A DNA stretch of 64,000 bases from Lineus longissimus. Taxonomy: Eukaryota; Nemertea; Pilidiophora; Heteronemertea; Lineidae. A program made the position numbers and the translations under genes. Every line of letters begins with the position of its first letter. The stretch's first letter is position 1. The notes beneath the pieces were generated by a model. The model made no database searches, was not told where the DNA came from, and saw only the letters and a list, made by a program, of their open reading frames with translations. The stretch lies in contig NC_088324.1 in assembly GCF_910592395.1 (NCBI RefSeq), forward strand, positions 11,186,953 through 11,250,952. The letters run 5' to 3'. This document shows, piece by piece, positions 29,301 to 40,600 of the stretch.

Positions 29301-31755
29301 AGAAGAACAGTATATTTGCCCCCCCCCCCATATCTCTGTCTCTTAGTCTCTGGTTGTGCCTTAACTCACCTGTATATCCTGGCACCATCGTTTCTTTCAA
29401 TTTCTGACTTCCATAGTTCTGCGTCCTTCTTTTGATCAAGGACACCTTTTCACCATAATTGATATTTGGTTCACCAAGGCTTGTATGTGGGCCGCCGAAC
29501 CTGTTGTCAGCTAGCACCAGTTGGCCAGAACTGACCACCTTTGGGTCCTTCAAAAGACGAGATGTGGTGCGGCCGAAAGTTTCGCCGATTTGGAATTTGA
29601 ACTGAGGACAGAATCCACCATATCTGCGGAAGAAACGAATAATTGTACTACTGACTACAAGTATTTCTTGAGAAGTAGAATACAGGCATGACTGGGTGGG
29701 CTTGGGTGGGCCGGGGTGCTCATGGTCGGATTGCCAGTCTATGGTCCGTCAATGATCAGCGAGATGAGATCAGTGTGGTGCTGCCGAAAGTTTCACCCAC
29801 TTGGAACCATGAACTGAGGACAGAATCCACCATCTGCGGAGGAGAAAAAGGTATTGATGGTTGCACTTTTTCTCAGGAAAACAATTGTGGAGGGGGATGT
29901 TGGTGATGGGTATGCTGGTTTGCTGGCAGAGATCCGACCATCCAGGAACTGATTTGAAGACAGCAGTCAGCATACTCTATCTGCAGAGGACGAAAAATGT
30001 GACACTCTGGGTGTGAAAAAAACCTGTGTCCCCATCGAAAAAGTGTCCTGCCCTTCTTCACGGATTGAAGTCTGAATCACGATCTGCGATATGGTTGTCT
30101 AAATAGGCAAAGGTCCTAGACTGTAGTTGGTAGTGTTCCATGATCCAAGACACTCTCTCCTCGAGACAACTTTTCCTTTCACACCAGCTTCTCCACCTCC
30201 TAAAGTTGAACTGCCCTGGTCATTTGTTCTGATCGCATGTAGAGTGATTGTCTCAGCTATAACATTCGTTGTGATATCAAATCAATTAAGTTATGATCTT
30301 GGCCATTAAATGCCCCAACAACCTCAGAGGTAAGCCTATTCTAACCTGGCGAAATAATACTAAGTCTGATATTCTTCTAAGCGCGCTTAACCAAGTGACC
30401 CACCTCTAAGTCTAATCCTCCACTTGTTGTGGCGGATTTGTTATATACCTATACACAGTGAATTTGTTAATAAAGATGTAATGAAATAGCTTGCATATTG
30501 CCCCGGATTTAAGGTCGTCTTCCCGGTCGTCTTGGCCTCGTATTAATCCAGGTTGTGACGGCGAACTGACGGACGCCGTAGGCTCTTAGTTCTAACCATG
30601 AAGATTGAGAAATCGCCGATATAAATACAAGTGAGATTTAGAAACACCTCGTTCCCGTAATGAATATAGCCAGAGTCTTTCAGTAAATTCATTGGAAGAC
30701 ACTGAACGTTAAGGACATGAAGGACGTCGTCCTAAAGAAGCTGTTGGGCCTCGGTGAAGCTGTTATCCCAATAGATTCGACTGAATCCAGTAAAAAGATT
30801 GAACATTCTATTTTAAACTGCCTGGATGACTGAAAGCATACAAGAGTATGACCGTGTTGCCGCTCAGGGTTTAGTTTTTCGAAGCTTGTAACACACAACA
30901 TAGCACACTTCGCTGGAGGTTCGTGCAAACTATTCAGACAGTGTCACAAACAGTGTTCACCCTCTAGGTATCGCTGGGGGAGACTCGCTCACAACGCACG
31001 AGATATAGTCTAAGCAAATAAAGATGGAAACCACGTACACTGGGTGTCCATTACCATAGTATACGTTGATGAAAATCGATATATCCACGGACTTGCACAA
31101 AATGTGATTGCCTTTTTAATAACGTTTAAAGATTGGATTTCATTGTCGCCCCTGTTTAGAGGAGGGTTGACGGCTTTCCAAAAACCCACTATATATGCGT
31201 CGGCTTGGGTCGGCGTCCTTCTTGGGGTCGAGTTGAAGTCGTCCTCACTGATAAGCTTCGTTTAGAGTAAGGACGTTTAACTTATGACTTTAGGTCCAGC
31301 CTGCCCACATCCCCCATCTCCTACGTTGACAAAGAACAATGAATAATCCCTTTTATCTATTGACTGTTTTTACCGTCAATAGATAGTTTTCGCGGGCGAT
31401 GCGTGGTCCGAATCTTGGGATGCGCATCCCTTGGGAAAATGCATGGAACATGAAGACTATGAGTTTTATTTGGTGAATAAACCTATTTTTGGGGAGGGAG
31501 GACCACGGAGGAGGGGGGGGGGGGGATCTTTGGTCCAAGCCCAGAAAAAAACTAAGTGCTGAATGAATCTAAACGGTTCTGTTGCTTTCACCTGATTACA
31601 CAGCTACCACTAGATATGCGCTTTTTCCGTTTCGGCCCACGCGTGTTTATCATATTGAAGACAAGAAAAATTAAAGTCATCACTGTCACTCACCCTGGGG
31701 TATGGTACGGGTCTGGTGTCATCAGAATACTCTTTCCATGTTTTGGCATAGGCAT
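26320..31755 (-). CDS. CIMIP2B: Ciliary microtubule inner protein 2B (FAM166B) homologue
   Basis: Six exons on the minus strand: 31694-31755, 29370-29623, 27351-27493, 26932-27070, 26569-26790, 26320-26417. All phases agree, giving 305 residues (human protein 275). The start ATG (AAAATGC context) gives MPMPKHGKSILMTPDPYHTP joined to GYGGFCPQFKFQIGETFG, the family's N-terminal PGY-G-PQ motif. Repeats of the same motif follow: VPGYTGFIPKSQHYFGKRY, SGYTGFVPRARGLIGKSYP, and a C-terminal HYTGHIPG joined to QKFRYGNTFGNSTENAL. The order matches FAM166B from end to end. The family lies inside axonemal doublet microtubules of motile cilia and sperm tails. The donor of exon 3 (ATG|GTAAAG) was chosen because it preserves frame. 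Intron 1 holds a broken second copy of exon 2. Confidence 0.92.
28821..28935 (+). repeat. Dispersed repeat, copy 1 (in CIMIP2B intron 2)
   Basis: The segment CTTAAAGGGAGACTCCAGGC, AGGAGCC, TCACTGATA, TCCTATCTCA is matched by the reverse complement of 51990-52135 with many mismatches. It is probably a SINE or MITE fragment. No promoter boxes are seen. Confidence 0.5.
29745..29833 (-). pseudogene. Broken duplicate of CIMIP2B exon 2
   Basis: On the minus strand, a good acceptor (TCTCCTCCGCAG) at 29834-29835 is followed by TGGTGGATTCTGTCCTCAGT, identical to the true exon 2, and by diverged exon sequence including GAAACTTTCGGC-GCACCACA. Two bases at the exon start are lost (AT instead of ATAT), so the reading frame reaches a stop within about 20 codons. 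Further upstream, at about 29946-29985 and 30064-30090, weaker stretches again resemble an acceptor plus the first bases of the exon. Confidence 0.65.
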
Positions 31756-31889
31756 TTTGAATTATTCACGGCTGTCAAGTCCTCTGTATAATATATTCGA
31801 AGTTCCTTTTAAAACTTGTGCGGTTATCTCCTCATGGAAGATTGTGTGGAAATGCATGCACCAGGCGTCGAATCGTAACTAGGGAAGCT

Positions 31890-31935
31890 TTTGCGGTGAC
31901 GTCGTTGTTCGCGCTCTGCTGATGACGTCATAAAA
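31890..31935 (-). promoter_or_regulatory. CRE-type sites upstream of CIMIP2B
   Basis: A perfect palindromic cAMP-response/ATF site TGACGTCA at 31923-31930 and a near match TGACGTCG at 31897-31904 lie about 140-175 bp upstream of the CIMIP2B start codon, in a short CpG-richer stretch (31860-31990). Promoter use is inferred from position only. Confidence 0.4.
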
Positions 31936-31989
31936 CGGCTAAAACGCGGTCGCGCCATCTCGCGTTTTGCGCTGGCAGTGAGACCACTC

Positions 31990-32804
31990 TTATGAATGGT
32001 TTCCCAATCCGTTCGAGGTTTGAGCACCACCATACTAAAGGAAAGTCAGGACCGCAATGATAGCAATGACTCCCCTGTCCGCTCCCCTTGCCCCTTGGAA
32101 TACGAATGTGGGCGACCCATGTTAGTCCCTGATGCTAGTTGGTCCCGACCATCTCGATTACTATGATCAGGAAGACATTCGCCTTTACCGCGATTGCAAT
32201 AGTCGCGAAAATAAAGCGCTACGGAAATTTAACTGAAAATACTATACGTCGTACGAAGATGTCCCTCAAGGAGTTTGAGACACGTGGCTACATTTTCAGT
32301 ATGAAGTTTTCTGCCCCTCGGAATGCGATACTACATATTTTCCTCGGGCCAGAAAAATATAAATTGCCCTCGACCAAGGGCTCGGCCGGCGGTGATATGA
32401 CGTTCAGAGAGACAGAAAAAATTCATCTTCCCTCCACAAATAACCTGAACCCATGGTCTATAATCCCTTTATAGGCAATGAAATCGGACATGGGCTGTGC
32501 CATATAAACTGTCAAAGCGCTCCTGCTACCCCCCCCCCCCCCCCCCATCCCCACCAATCCCATCGACTGACAAATGCACCCCCACTGACAACACACGTAA
32601 AAGAATGGTGTTTTCAGTGGTTGGCTGATTGTCAATCGATTGGGAGGCCGCACCTCTGCGAATCTTCAGTCTTGTCGCAAATCCTCAGTCTTGTCTAAAG
32701 TTCACCCCGGACGTAGTGGACCGGCCTCTTCCTTGACGGATGACGAAATAGACTGCCCCCGGGAGTCTAGCCTAAAGCCACAGTAGCCTATTGACAAGCC
32801 TAGT
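31990..32804. other. Intergenic, CIMIP2B promoter side to NAT 3' end
   Basis: It contains a C18 tract at 32529-32546 and one copy of a dispersed repeat (32704-32780). A reading frame at 32163-32474 has no recognisable domain or splice support. A G13 tract lies on the other side of CIMIP2B exon 1, at 31513-31525. Confidence 0.35.
32704..32780 (+). repeat. Dispersed repeat, NAT-side copy
   Basis: The blocks CCGGACG, AGTGGACCGGC, GGATGACG and GACTGCC-CGGGAGTCTA occur in the same order at 36351-36460, with small insertions there. Both copies lie within 200 bp of an 18-19 C tract. Confidence 0.55.
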
Positions 32805-33821
32805 TCATGGCGATATGTCTCCATGGATCGTAAAGGACATTGCGCGTTCTTGACAGATAGAGCGTTTTCGCATCTTGTTCACTTTAGCGACGAGATGCGG
32901 TGATTTCGCCTGGTTTGTCTCTAGATTTTTCAGCGCTGCTTCGACGATTTCTTCATCAAACGCAGTGAAATGTTCCACGATGGATTCCTGCAAGTCTGGA
33001 AGGCTATAGAACACCTCTTGCAGTTTTAGTTTACAGTCGTGCGTACGTTCGCGCAGAAGCGCCATGTTTTTGTAAGCCAGTGCTTTCTTGCCGCGAAACG
33101 TTACGCAGTGGAAATTTACGAGGAAGTAGCTTTGCAGAGGAAGGGTATAAACTGGTTCCATAATCACAGACGCCTCCTGGTAGGAGAGTGGCTTCAAATA
33201 AAACGAATATTCCTCTGTCCAAGATGGGTGCTTTGGCATTTCTACATTATCCATGAATTCGACAACGTCCTGAGGCCGTTTGCTATCGTCAAAACTTCGT
33301 AGACAATACCTATCCTCGGTTTCCCTTGTGAACTTAAACGCCCAATAACCGAGGGCGTAACCTTTGGTATCCAGGTCCCCCACTGCCAGGTCATGGATAG
33401 GAACAGCGAAAAACATGGGGTAACCAAATCCCACATCCACACAATATGCGTCCCCCTCATTCTCAACATTTTCGGCAACTAGGAACGTATGTGGCAAACT
33501 GTCTTCGCCCCCGTTCTCGACACCTTTGACCATGTAGACGTGGTATCCAAATGCTTGTAGCAGCTGCCCCATGAACATGTTCAGTTCAAAACAGATTCCT
33601 CCAACCCTATTGAACATATTACTCTTAATTTCCTCAAAAGATGGTAGTCTAGTGTTGCTTAAAAGGTATAGATTCTGAAATGGAATCTCTTCAAAGAATC
33701 TCTCTATCATTGTATTCAGAAATTGTAACCCTGTTCTTTCATCGAAATTCTCCACCTTGATATTCAAAACATTATCTATGAAGTCTGACGCTTCCTGTTG
33801 GGATATTAGTTCTTTATCCAT
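32805..33821 (-). CDS. Arylamine N-acetyltransferase
   Basis: A single uninterrupted reading frame of 338 residues starting at ATG 33821 (MDKELISQQEASDF). The family transfers an acetyl group from acetyl-CoA to arylamines, hydrazines or related amines through a Cys-His-Asp triad in the cytosol. The triad is intact: Cys77 in RVGGICFELN, His111 in LPHTFLV and Asp129 in VDVGFG. The EIPFQNL motif (residues 45-51) is the family's usual N-terminal signature. Length is above the about 290 residues of human NAT1/NAT2, the excess being a Lys/Arg-rich C-terminal tail. Invertebrates often have many NAT copies, so one-to-one orthology is not claimed. The intronless coding region resembles vertebrate NAT genes. 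Confidence 0.93.
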   Translation of the reverse strand: MDKELISQQEASDFIDNVLNIKVENFDERTGLQFLNTMIERFFEEIPFQNLYLLSNTRLPSFEEIKSNMFNRVGGICFELNMFMGQLLQAFGYHVYMVKGVENGGEDSLPHTFLVAENVENEGDAYCVDVGFGYPMFFAVPIHDLAVGDLDTKGYALGYWAFKFTRETEDRYCLRSFDDSKRPQDVVEFMDNVEMPKHPSWTEEYSFYLKPLSYQEASVIMEPVYTLPLQSYFLVNFHCVTFRGKKALAYKNMALLRERTHDCKLKLQEVFYSLPDLQESIVEHFTAFDEEIVEAALKNLETNQAKSPHLVAKVNKMRKRSICQERAMSFTIHGDISP

Positions 33822-35940
33822 GATGAGGTCACTTCCGTGAAATCAGTACTCCTGAAGTAGAAATCGACTATCCGCAAACAAGACTCGTCCTTGCAGAAAG
33901 GTACACCCGTTTCCTTAGCAACAGCCGTATGTTGTACTAAAGGTGTCGTTTACTAGCGAAGTAGAGTTTAATTGAGATCTGTCGCGATCCTCATTTTGCA
34001 TGAGTCTGAACGGCCTCTTTTACTTCAGGCTTATTTACGTCCACGTGGAGGCGTCGGCGTGATGTGTGATACCTTTAGCCTGAAAAAAGAAAGACAAATT
34101 AGGCTTTCAAACGAAATGAAGAGAGTACCGAGAAACGAAGTATGCAGACTTGACTCGAAGAGAATCGACTCGAACTTTAGTGCAAATACCCCATGACTGA
34201 CATCATTGGTGCCAAAAACTTCATATTGATGTAAGTTTTCTACCTCCATGCATATGGTGGAACAGATGTTCTAAGTTTATTCATAGACTTTTGAGAATGA
34301 CCTAGTTGGAGACGACATATTTTATCTTCCAGACAGAGTGGCCTCATTTCAGAGTGACGAACATGATCGTTAAAAAGTATCAAAGTTGTATTTTATGAAA
34401 AGGACATAATTATACTTTTGCGCTGCAGTCGAACCTCTCTTCACATGCCCTCACAACGTCTGTTAGCAGGACACACCTTCTATAATGGACAGTGATTAAT
34501 TGGTCTTAATTTGTGCGTAGGTCCTTTTTGTGCCTATGTAATCAGGACACCTCTCTGTTATGGACAGCATTGTCAATCCCAAAAGGCCGTGACCTTAACA
34601 GAGAGGTTCTATACTGTATACAGCTAGTAGCGCTGCTGCAATTGATTTGCTACCACTGAAGTACATTCCGGATGCAGCGGATTGACCTCGTCCCTCCCAC
34701 TCACAAGGCATGAATAGGATGACGAATGGACAATCTCACGAGTCCTACAATAATGAAGGTGCTGACTACGGGGGTGCAAATTGTGATCGGCATAGAACCC
34801 ATCCTGGCTCACCGATGGCAGTATACAGCGACGCAGATCCTTGGGAATCAATTGCAATGTCTCAGCGCGTTTATTGAATACAGGACATCGTCCAATACAG
34901 ACATCGGGCAATGCTCTTACCTTAAGTGTTGTCAACGGCATTATTATTAAGTGCATCGTGGTTGCAGCCATATTGCACCTGGCTCAAATCATCTGGTATA
35001 ATATATTGAATATCTTTTGTTGTAGATGTCGGGGATGACCTGATTCCAATTCAATTCCAGTGAATAACAGTATATGATTACTGGTAAATGTCTATAGTCC
35101 ATTCCATGAGAATATCGGATGGCGGTGGGACTTTGGGTGATTCACACAGATACGCAGCCGTTGAACAATTTTCATTTATATTTCATTTGAAATGTCGAAG
35201 TATCAAGTATCTAAAATCACTGCTACATCGGAATCAATTACCCGTTCTAAGAATGTACATTGGACTCACTTGCCAGAAAATCATTGGTGGTCAAGATGCA
35301 AAGATATAATTCTGGCACCTTTTACAATACTACATCCTGAGCTTCAGGGCGCATGTGCCTGGATTCCATGACGACCCGTTGTCAGGCATCAGCAGGCGAA
35401 TCGATCCGTCCTCCCTTAAGGTCTTACATACGAACACTAGTGATTAGCTACATACATGTATTTGGACTGGGAAATATGGATCATTCGATGAGAAATGTCA
35501 TCACACTGATCTTCGTGCAATCGATTTACAGAACCAGAGCGGTCATTCAACCCAGAAGATCAACCTTGATGACGAACCACACGTACATAGAACAGATTTG
35601 AGGAACCAGACCACATGCCCAGACCAATTTCCAAACGACTAAATGATAAACCTAGTTCCGACCTGCGCAGGAGTTTGGACCGACATGTGGTTCCCATCGT
35701 GCACTGCGCGAGTTGGCGGGTACAGGTCGGTATATCATTAACACATGCATGTGGCGTCAATAGAGATTCCTACATACACAGTGTGAGGGGCATCCTGAAC
35801 CTCATGATCTATACTCCCTTTAAACGCAGGCGGGGGTAAATCTTAATGAGATGCAAAAACCTTGGTGGTCAAGATGTGAGGGGCTGTTGGGTGTAAGACT
35901 GAATAATTTATAAAGACTAGCCTTTATTTATTCTTGGTAA
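33822..35940. other. Intergenic, NAT 5' side
   Basis: The NAT promoter must lie at 33.83-34.1 kb, but no TATA box is clear. A MITE (34424-34617) follows. A minus-strand reading frame at 34624-34971 is Cys-containing and has a donor-like AAG|GTAAGA inside it. I cannot connect it to a gene. Confidence 0.3.
34424..34617. mobile_element. AACCTCTCT-type MITE, copy 1
   Basis: The ends read CAGTCGAACCTCTCT (left) and, on the minus strand, CAGTATAGAACCTCTCTGTT (right). The interior has repeated GGACA and GGACACCTCTCT blocks. Related copies are at 48052-48140, 50622-50690 and 51326-51395. No transposase is present; the family resembles palindromic MITEs of animal genomes. Confidence 0.6.
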
Positions 35941-35947
35941 CACATAC

Positions 35948-36158
35948 CTTCCAATAACGGCCGCAGCTCTTCCCCGAACTCTCTTCTCCTCCTTTACAAA
36001 AGCTGACTTCAAAAATGTCTGCTCTTAACCAGGGCTTGTTAGCACAAGGTGATGTAGAATCTACTAGATATTGAACTTGGTGGGAACAGCTAGACGCCTC
36101 AGGTAGACAATCTAACAAAGCATCGCCAAGTTTAACCACACTCGATACCCTAACTAGA
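35948..36158 (-). CDS. Possible exon of an unrecognised Cys-rich protein
   Basis: A 70-codon open stretch between a CAG acceptor at 36159-36161 and a strong donor AAG|GTATGT. It contains LLDCLPEASSCSHQVQYL, CANKPWLRADIFEVSFC and SGKSCGRYWK, with seven cysteines. A second open stretch just upstream on the same strand (about 36200-36310) has NNYGRGACVETPSG, but no donor there fits in phase. I do not recognise the family, so this is a weak candidate for a minus-strand gene between NAT and TREX. Confidence 0.22.
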
Positions 36159-36350
36159 CTGACGTAAAAAAGTTTCCCATTCCAACATGAATATACCTAT
36201 TTAGTTTGCCCGGGAATGTTAAACACTAAGTTATACACAAAATCACCTGATGGTGTCTCTACACATGCGCCTCGCCCATAGTTATTAGTAACATCGAGTG
36301 ACACTGCTTGTATGTGTGACCAGGAACCTATTACACCTTCCTCTCGTACA

Positions 36351-36460
36351 CTCCGGACGCATTGAGTGGACCGGCTGCGTCCCCTCATCATAACCATTAG
36401 GGGATCCAATTGGGATGACGCGGCAATGGACTGCCGCGGGAGTCTACCCAGTGTGACAAA
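36351..36460 (+). repeat. Dispersed repeat, TREX-side copy
   Basis: Matches 32704-32780 in block order (CCGGACGC, GAGTGGACCGGC, GGGATGACG, GGACTGCCGCGGGAGTCTA). A C19 tract follows at 36525-36543. Confidence 0.55.
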
Positions 36461-36763
36461 TGGCCTAACCCGAATTGGCAACTTCAGCAAAGACCGAAGT
36501 TGGTGTGAAGTGTCTTGCTGTGAGCCCCCCCCCCCCCCCCCCCATATTACGTGACCGGAGCCTGACCCATAGATTACCAGCTCAAAGTCAGCAAGTAGGA
36601 TATTGTAAGATTCTTGTGCTTATTGGCAACTCTGTCTTCCACCTTCCCGACATTATTTTGATATAGCTTGATGATCATTGTGACCTGGCCTCCCTGAGAT
36701 TGTGAACCTCGATGTGAAAACAGAGAAGACAGTTCACAGCCTTGCTGCCACAGAGACGAGCGG

Positions 36764-36865
36764 ATCGAGGCTAATTCGTATTTCCCGCGTTATGAACTAA
36801 TGGTGACGTCACCTGTTATTTCTAGTAGAACTCCGTCATCCGTCGAAGTGTTCATCCAGGATGTA
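36764..36865 (+). repeat. Dispersed repeat, copy 2 (unoccupied)
   Basis: Uninterrupted counterpart of the sequence around the foldback element at 7.4-8.2 kb. The single AACTAATG (36795-36802) corresponds to the duplicated target site there. A perfect CRE (TGACGTCA) sits at 36804-36811 in this copy; the other copy has GTGGCGTCACC at that place. Confidence 0.6.
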
Positions 36866-36992
36866 ACAAACCGCCCCGGAATCATGGCTGACGACGCTTT
36901 GGAGAGAAATGACCTCTTTTTTTGGCAAAAATTCCACAATGAGTTTCCGAATTTACTCATACAGAGCATGGTTATTTCCCGTATTTAGATAG
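36804..36992 (+). promoter_or_regulatory. Candidate TREX promoter and 5' untranslated exon
   Basis: The CRE TGACGTCA (36804-36811) precedes a stretch ending at a good donor ATAG|GTGAGA (exon end 36992). The TREX coding exon has its own acceptor (TTATTTTAG, exon from 37636), so a 5' untranslated exon spliced across 643 bp is plausible. The stretch has an upstream ATG frame of 34 codons (36884-36988, MADDALERNDLFFW). Transcription start is inferred. Confidence 0.3.
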
Positions 36993-37249
36993 GTGAGATT
37001 GATTAGAAGATCTTAAACGTCAAAATAAAGCTAGTTTAGCGTCCGATCAGATGGTTGAAAGAGGTAAACAAGTGCAAAAATGTTAGGCCAAGGCCTAGGG
37101 TCGAAAACAAAAAATGCAACCAAATATTACAGACACAGAAAACTGTGCACATGCTGATGATGCGTGCTCACATCAGTCATCATGATTATTTCTATTTCAG
37201 GAGCAACTGCAGAATACCCGGGACACTCTGTGCTAAATGATTGGAATGT

Positions 37250-37290
37250 GTACATAATGTACAGAGGGACAGAGTACATAATGTACAGAG
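37250..37290. repeat. Duplicated 17-bp palindromic motif
   Basis: GTACATAATGTACAGAG occurs at 37250-37266 and again at 37274-37290. Each copy contains the inverted pair GTACAT-ATGTAC. It lies in the presumed 5' intron of the TREX gene. Confidence 0.7.
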
Positions 37291-37654
37291 CTACTACTGT
37301 CCCGGCTATTCTGAGTAGTTAGGCCCTATTTCATTCTGGTCTCATTCATCAAGTCATCAGTTGATTCAAAGCACCACAATCGAGAGAGAGGGGGGCACTG
37401 CCCGACGGCGCGCTCTCTTTCTCCGACTATATGTGTTCACTACCAATACCACTGACTGCCGATAGGTCAAGGCCTATATAATTATATTAGCTGTAGGCGT
37501 AGGCGTACAGACACCCACTACCCAGAAGTCACCTAGCCAGAGGCACTTGCCTCGCTGGGGATGATACAGCTCTCAGTATCTCTTGGTGTGCATTCCTAAT
37601 GACTTAATCGAAGAACATTCCCTGTCTTATTTTAGGTGCCAGCAGTTAGCCAGC

Positions 37655-40600
37655 ATGGTGAATATTCAGACATTAGTTTTCTTGGATCTGGAGGCAACCG
37701 GCCTCCTGTCCCCGATCCACAAACCTAAGATCACAGAACTGACAATGATTGCGGTGCACTGCAGTGAATTCCTGCAGGCTCACCTCGGGAGTAACATGCC
37801 AAGGATCATAAACAAACTGACCCTTTGCTTCAACCCGAGGAAGGCTATCACACCAAAGGCAATGGAAATGACAGGTAAATTGATAGTTTTTTGCGCAGAA
37901 GACTGAATTGATTCACTCACCATGAACAGTAAGTGCTGTAAAAATGTTTTGAGGTATTGGAAAGCTCTCTCTATGATGCCACTCTAGTGACTGTGAGTCC
38001 TAAATGATGTATGATATGGGCATGATGGGGAGACTGGGGTCCTGGGCCCTGCTCGGCAAGCAGTCTAGAAGAGAAAACTAAAAAAAACTGACCTGAGAGG
38101 GAGACGGAGCGCACCAGTCATAAAGGTGCCCAACCGGGTGTGCACACAACATTCATTATGAAACCAATCAGTTTTAGACAAATGTCTCAAAAAGCCTTTG
38201 CCACTGGTTTTAAAAGTGTTTACTTTATATTTTTCAGGTCTGTACAGTGATTCATTAGAGAACCAATCAGATTTTGACAAAGACGCCGTGGCCCTAATCG
38301 ATGTGTTCCTGCGTCGACTGGCGCCACCTATTTGCTTCCTTGCTCACTGTGGGAACAGATTCGATTACCCGCTTCTAAAAACGGAAATTCTCAACGTTGG
38401 ATCCGAACTGACTGCTGATATTGTCTGTGCGGACACGTGGGAAATGTTCCAATCGTTAGACAATCGTGCATACATTCCAATGGCATGGAGCAGGAAATCA
38501 GTAATGTCACATGACCTAGCCACAGCCAATGGCGTTGTCTCATCAAAGTGTGACGTTGTGACTTTAAAACAAACAGACAATCTGAAAAAGAGACATTCCC
38601 AGTCCAGTCTGCAATCAGACGAAAAACCTAATTCATCTGCATGTAATGTGTCGCCTTCTACCTCCAAAGGAAAGAATGAGGACAGTCAGAAAATCGGGTG
38701 TTCAAAATCAGACACAAAATCAAATAATATAATGAATTGTAAACCTAATTTCTTAAGCAGTAATACCTCACTTTCGTTACTGTGTGGTGGTGATTTCAAA
38801 AGTTTGACTGCAAAGCGTGTCGAACATCCAGACAGCGGTTCAGCCGAGGCTTTGTGTGCATGCGAAAGTCCGGTGCAGGACTGCAGTGAGACTGTAATCA
38901 GATCAGGTGGCACCAGCCCAAAAGTAGAATGTTTTACTAATAATGACGGTAGTACAAGTAGGTTGTGTAGCCCATACGCAGAAGGAAACAATAACGCTGT
39001 ATTCAGTACAAAACCAGCCACGAAATCATCAAGTCCTGCTGGAAGCAAAATAAGTGATACAAAAGGGAATGGCGTGCGGAAAATTACAAGTTTTTCGATC
39101 AAAGACATTGTCACAAGTGATAAATCTGATTCATTATCAGGAGAGTCCAGTCCTCCAGCTATTGTTTCAAGCGGTTTGACTTATCGGGGTTCAAGTCCCC
39201 CAGCTCTTCTATCTACTGTGAATAGCAAAAGTCCAAGTTCGCCTACAAAGACTAGTCTGATGCGACCTGGTTCGGCAAAAAGCTTGGATGCAGAAGTTGC
39301 AGGGGTATCCAATGAAAATTTAGACTCTGTAAATAATAACAGTGACAAGTCTTCAAAAGGTGAGATGTTACTGATAAAAGGAGAGAAAAGTGAGACGAAG
39401 GGTGTTGAACCTAGTGAGTGTGGCAGTACTGGTACCCTTGGACAATCTGCCCAGAACTCTGTGTATGTAAATAGTGGCACTTCTGAGAACTCGGTTGCAG
39501 GACCCAATGGTGAGAAAAAGGTGCAGATTCGTAAGCCTGCAAAAAAGCGGTTCAGTCGTGGACATGACGCTCTTAATTTTGACAGTCCGGATTTGAATAG
39601 CAAGGTTGATTCTGTAAAAACAGATGCCTCCCCAAAATCTAAAACTCCCGAAAGTGTGTCATCAGTGAATGCTGTGCCGCAGATTTCTTCTGGGGTATCG
39701 GAAGGTGTAATCGCGTCCACATCAAATTCAGCTGCAGATCACCAGGGGAGATGCCAGACCCCAGAATCAAATCTCATATCCGCATCTCTGCGTAGCTGCC
39801 CACGCAGTCCAACAAAACGAAAACCGTCAGATTCAATTGAACATGACAATGGCATCAGTCAAGCGAAGAAAGTAAAGAAGAAACTGTTTGAAAGCGATAG
39901 TGCAAGTGTACGTGAGTTGGTCCATGCGGCGAGTAACTCGCCTGGTTCTGATTCGGGTGCCGAACCTGTGAGTAGCTCTCAGGGTAATAATGGCGATGCA
40001 GGCAATAACAAACCACGGCTGGAGTCTCTTGGGACCATCATTTACTGGCATGATTACTTTACTGAGGAATTCTTTAAGGAGAGTTTGGAGATGGAGGACT
40101 GTCTCCATCCAAAACCTGACTCATCTTCGAGTTCTCGGGAAGCTGCTCTTAACATGGAAAAAAGACAGAATTTAGATGTAAAAAGACCTCAGACTTTGAG
40201 TGCCAATGTGGACAATGCTGTGAATAGTAATCCAGTTGCTGCGGAACACAGCTCAGCTTTCAAACCCCAGGACTCCCTTGCAGCAAACCCAGTCTTGCGA
40301 AGTGCATTGACAGCGCCGTTAAACTTGAGCTTGAAGGATCGTGATGAGCTGGACGTGACGTCAAGTCATTCGAACAGCGCCCAAGCCAAGTCACCTGAAC
40401 ATGACAATCAAAACACCTCACAGAGACTTGCCACTACACCTAAGAGCCATGGCAATACATCTCAAAGAGAAGACAAAGCAGTTGATATCCTGCCTCATGC
40501 CAAAGTCTCCTATAGTCAACGAGAAATCTACAGACGAGTGTTTGGGATATACCCGCCAATATCCCATAGGTCGGAGGATGATTGTATCACGTTGATGCAG

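Noticed and set aside
32163-32474. About 100-codon + strand frame from ATG between CIMIP2B and NAT
   Set aside because: No family similarity and no splice or conservation evidence. It ends close to a poly-C tract.
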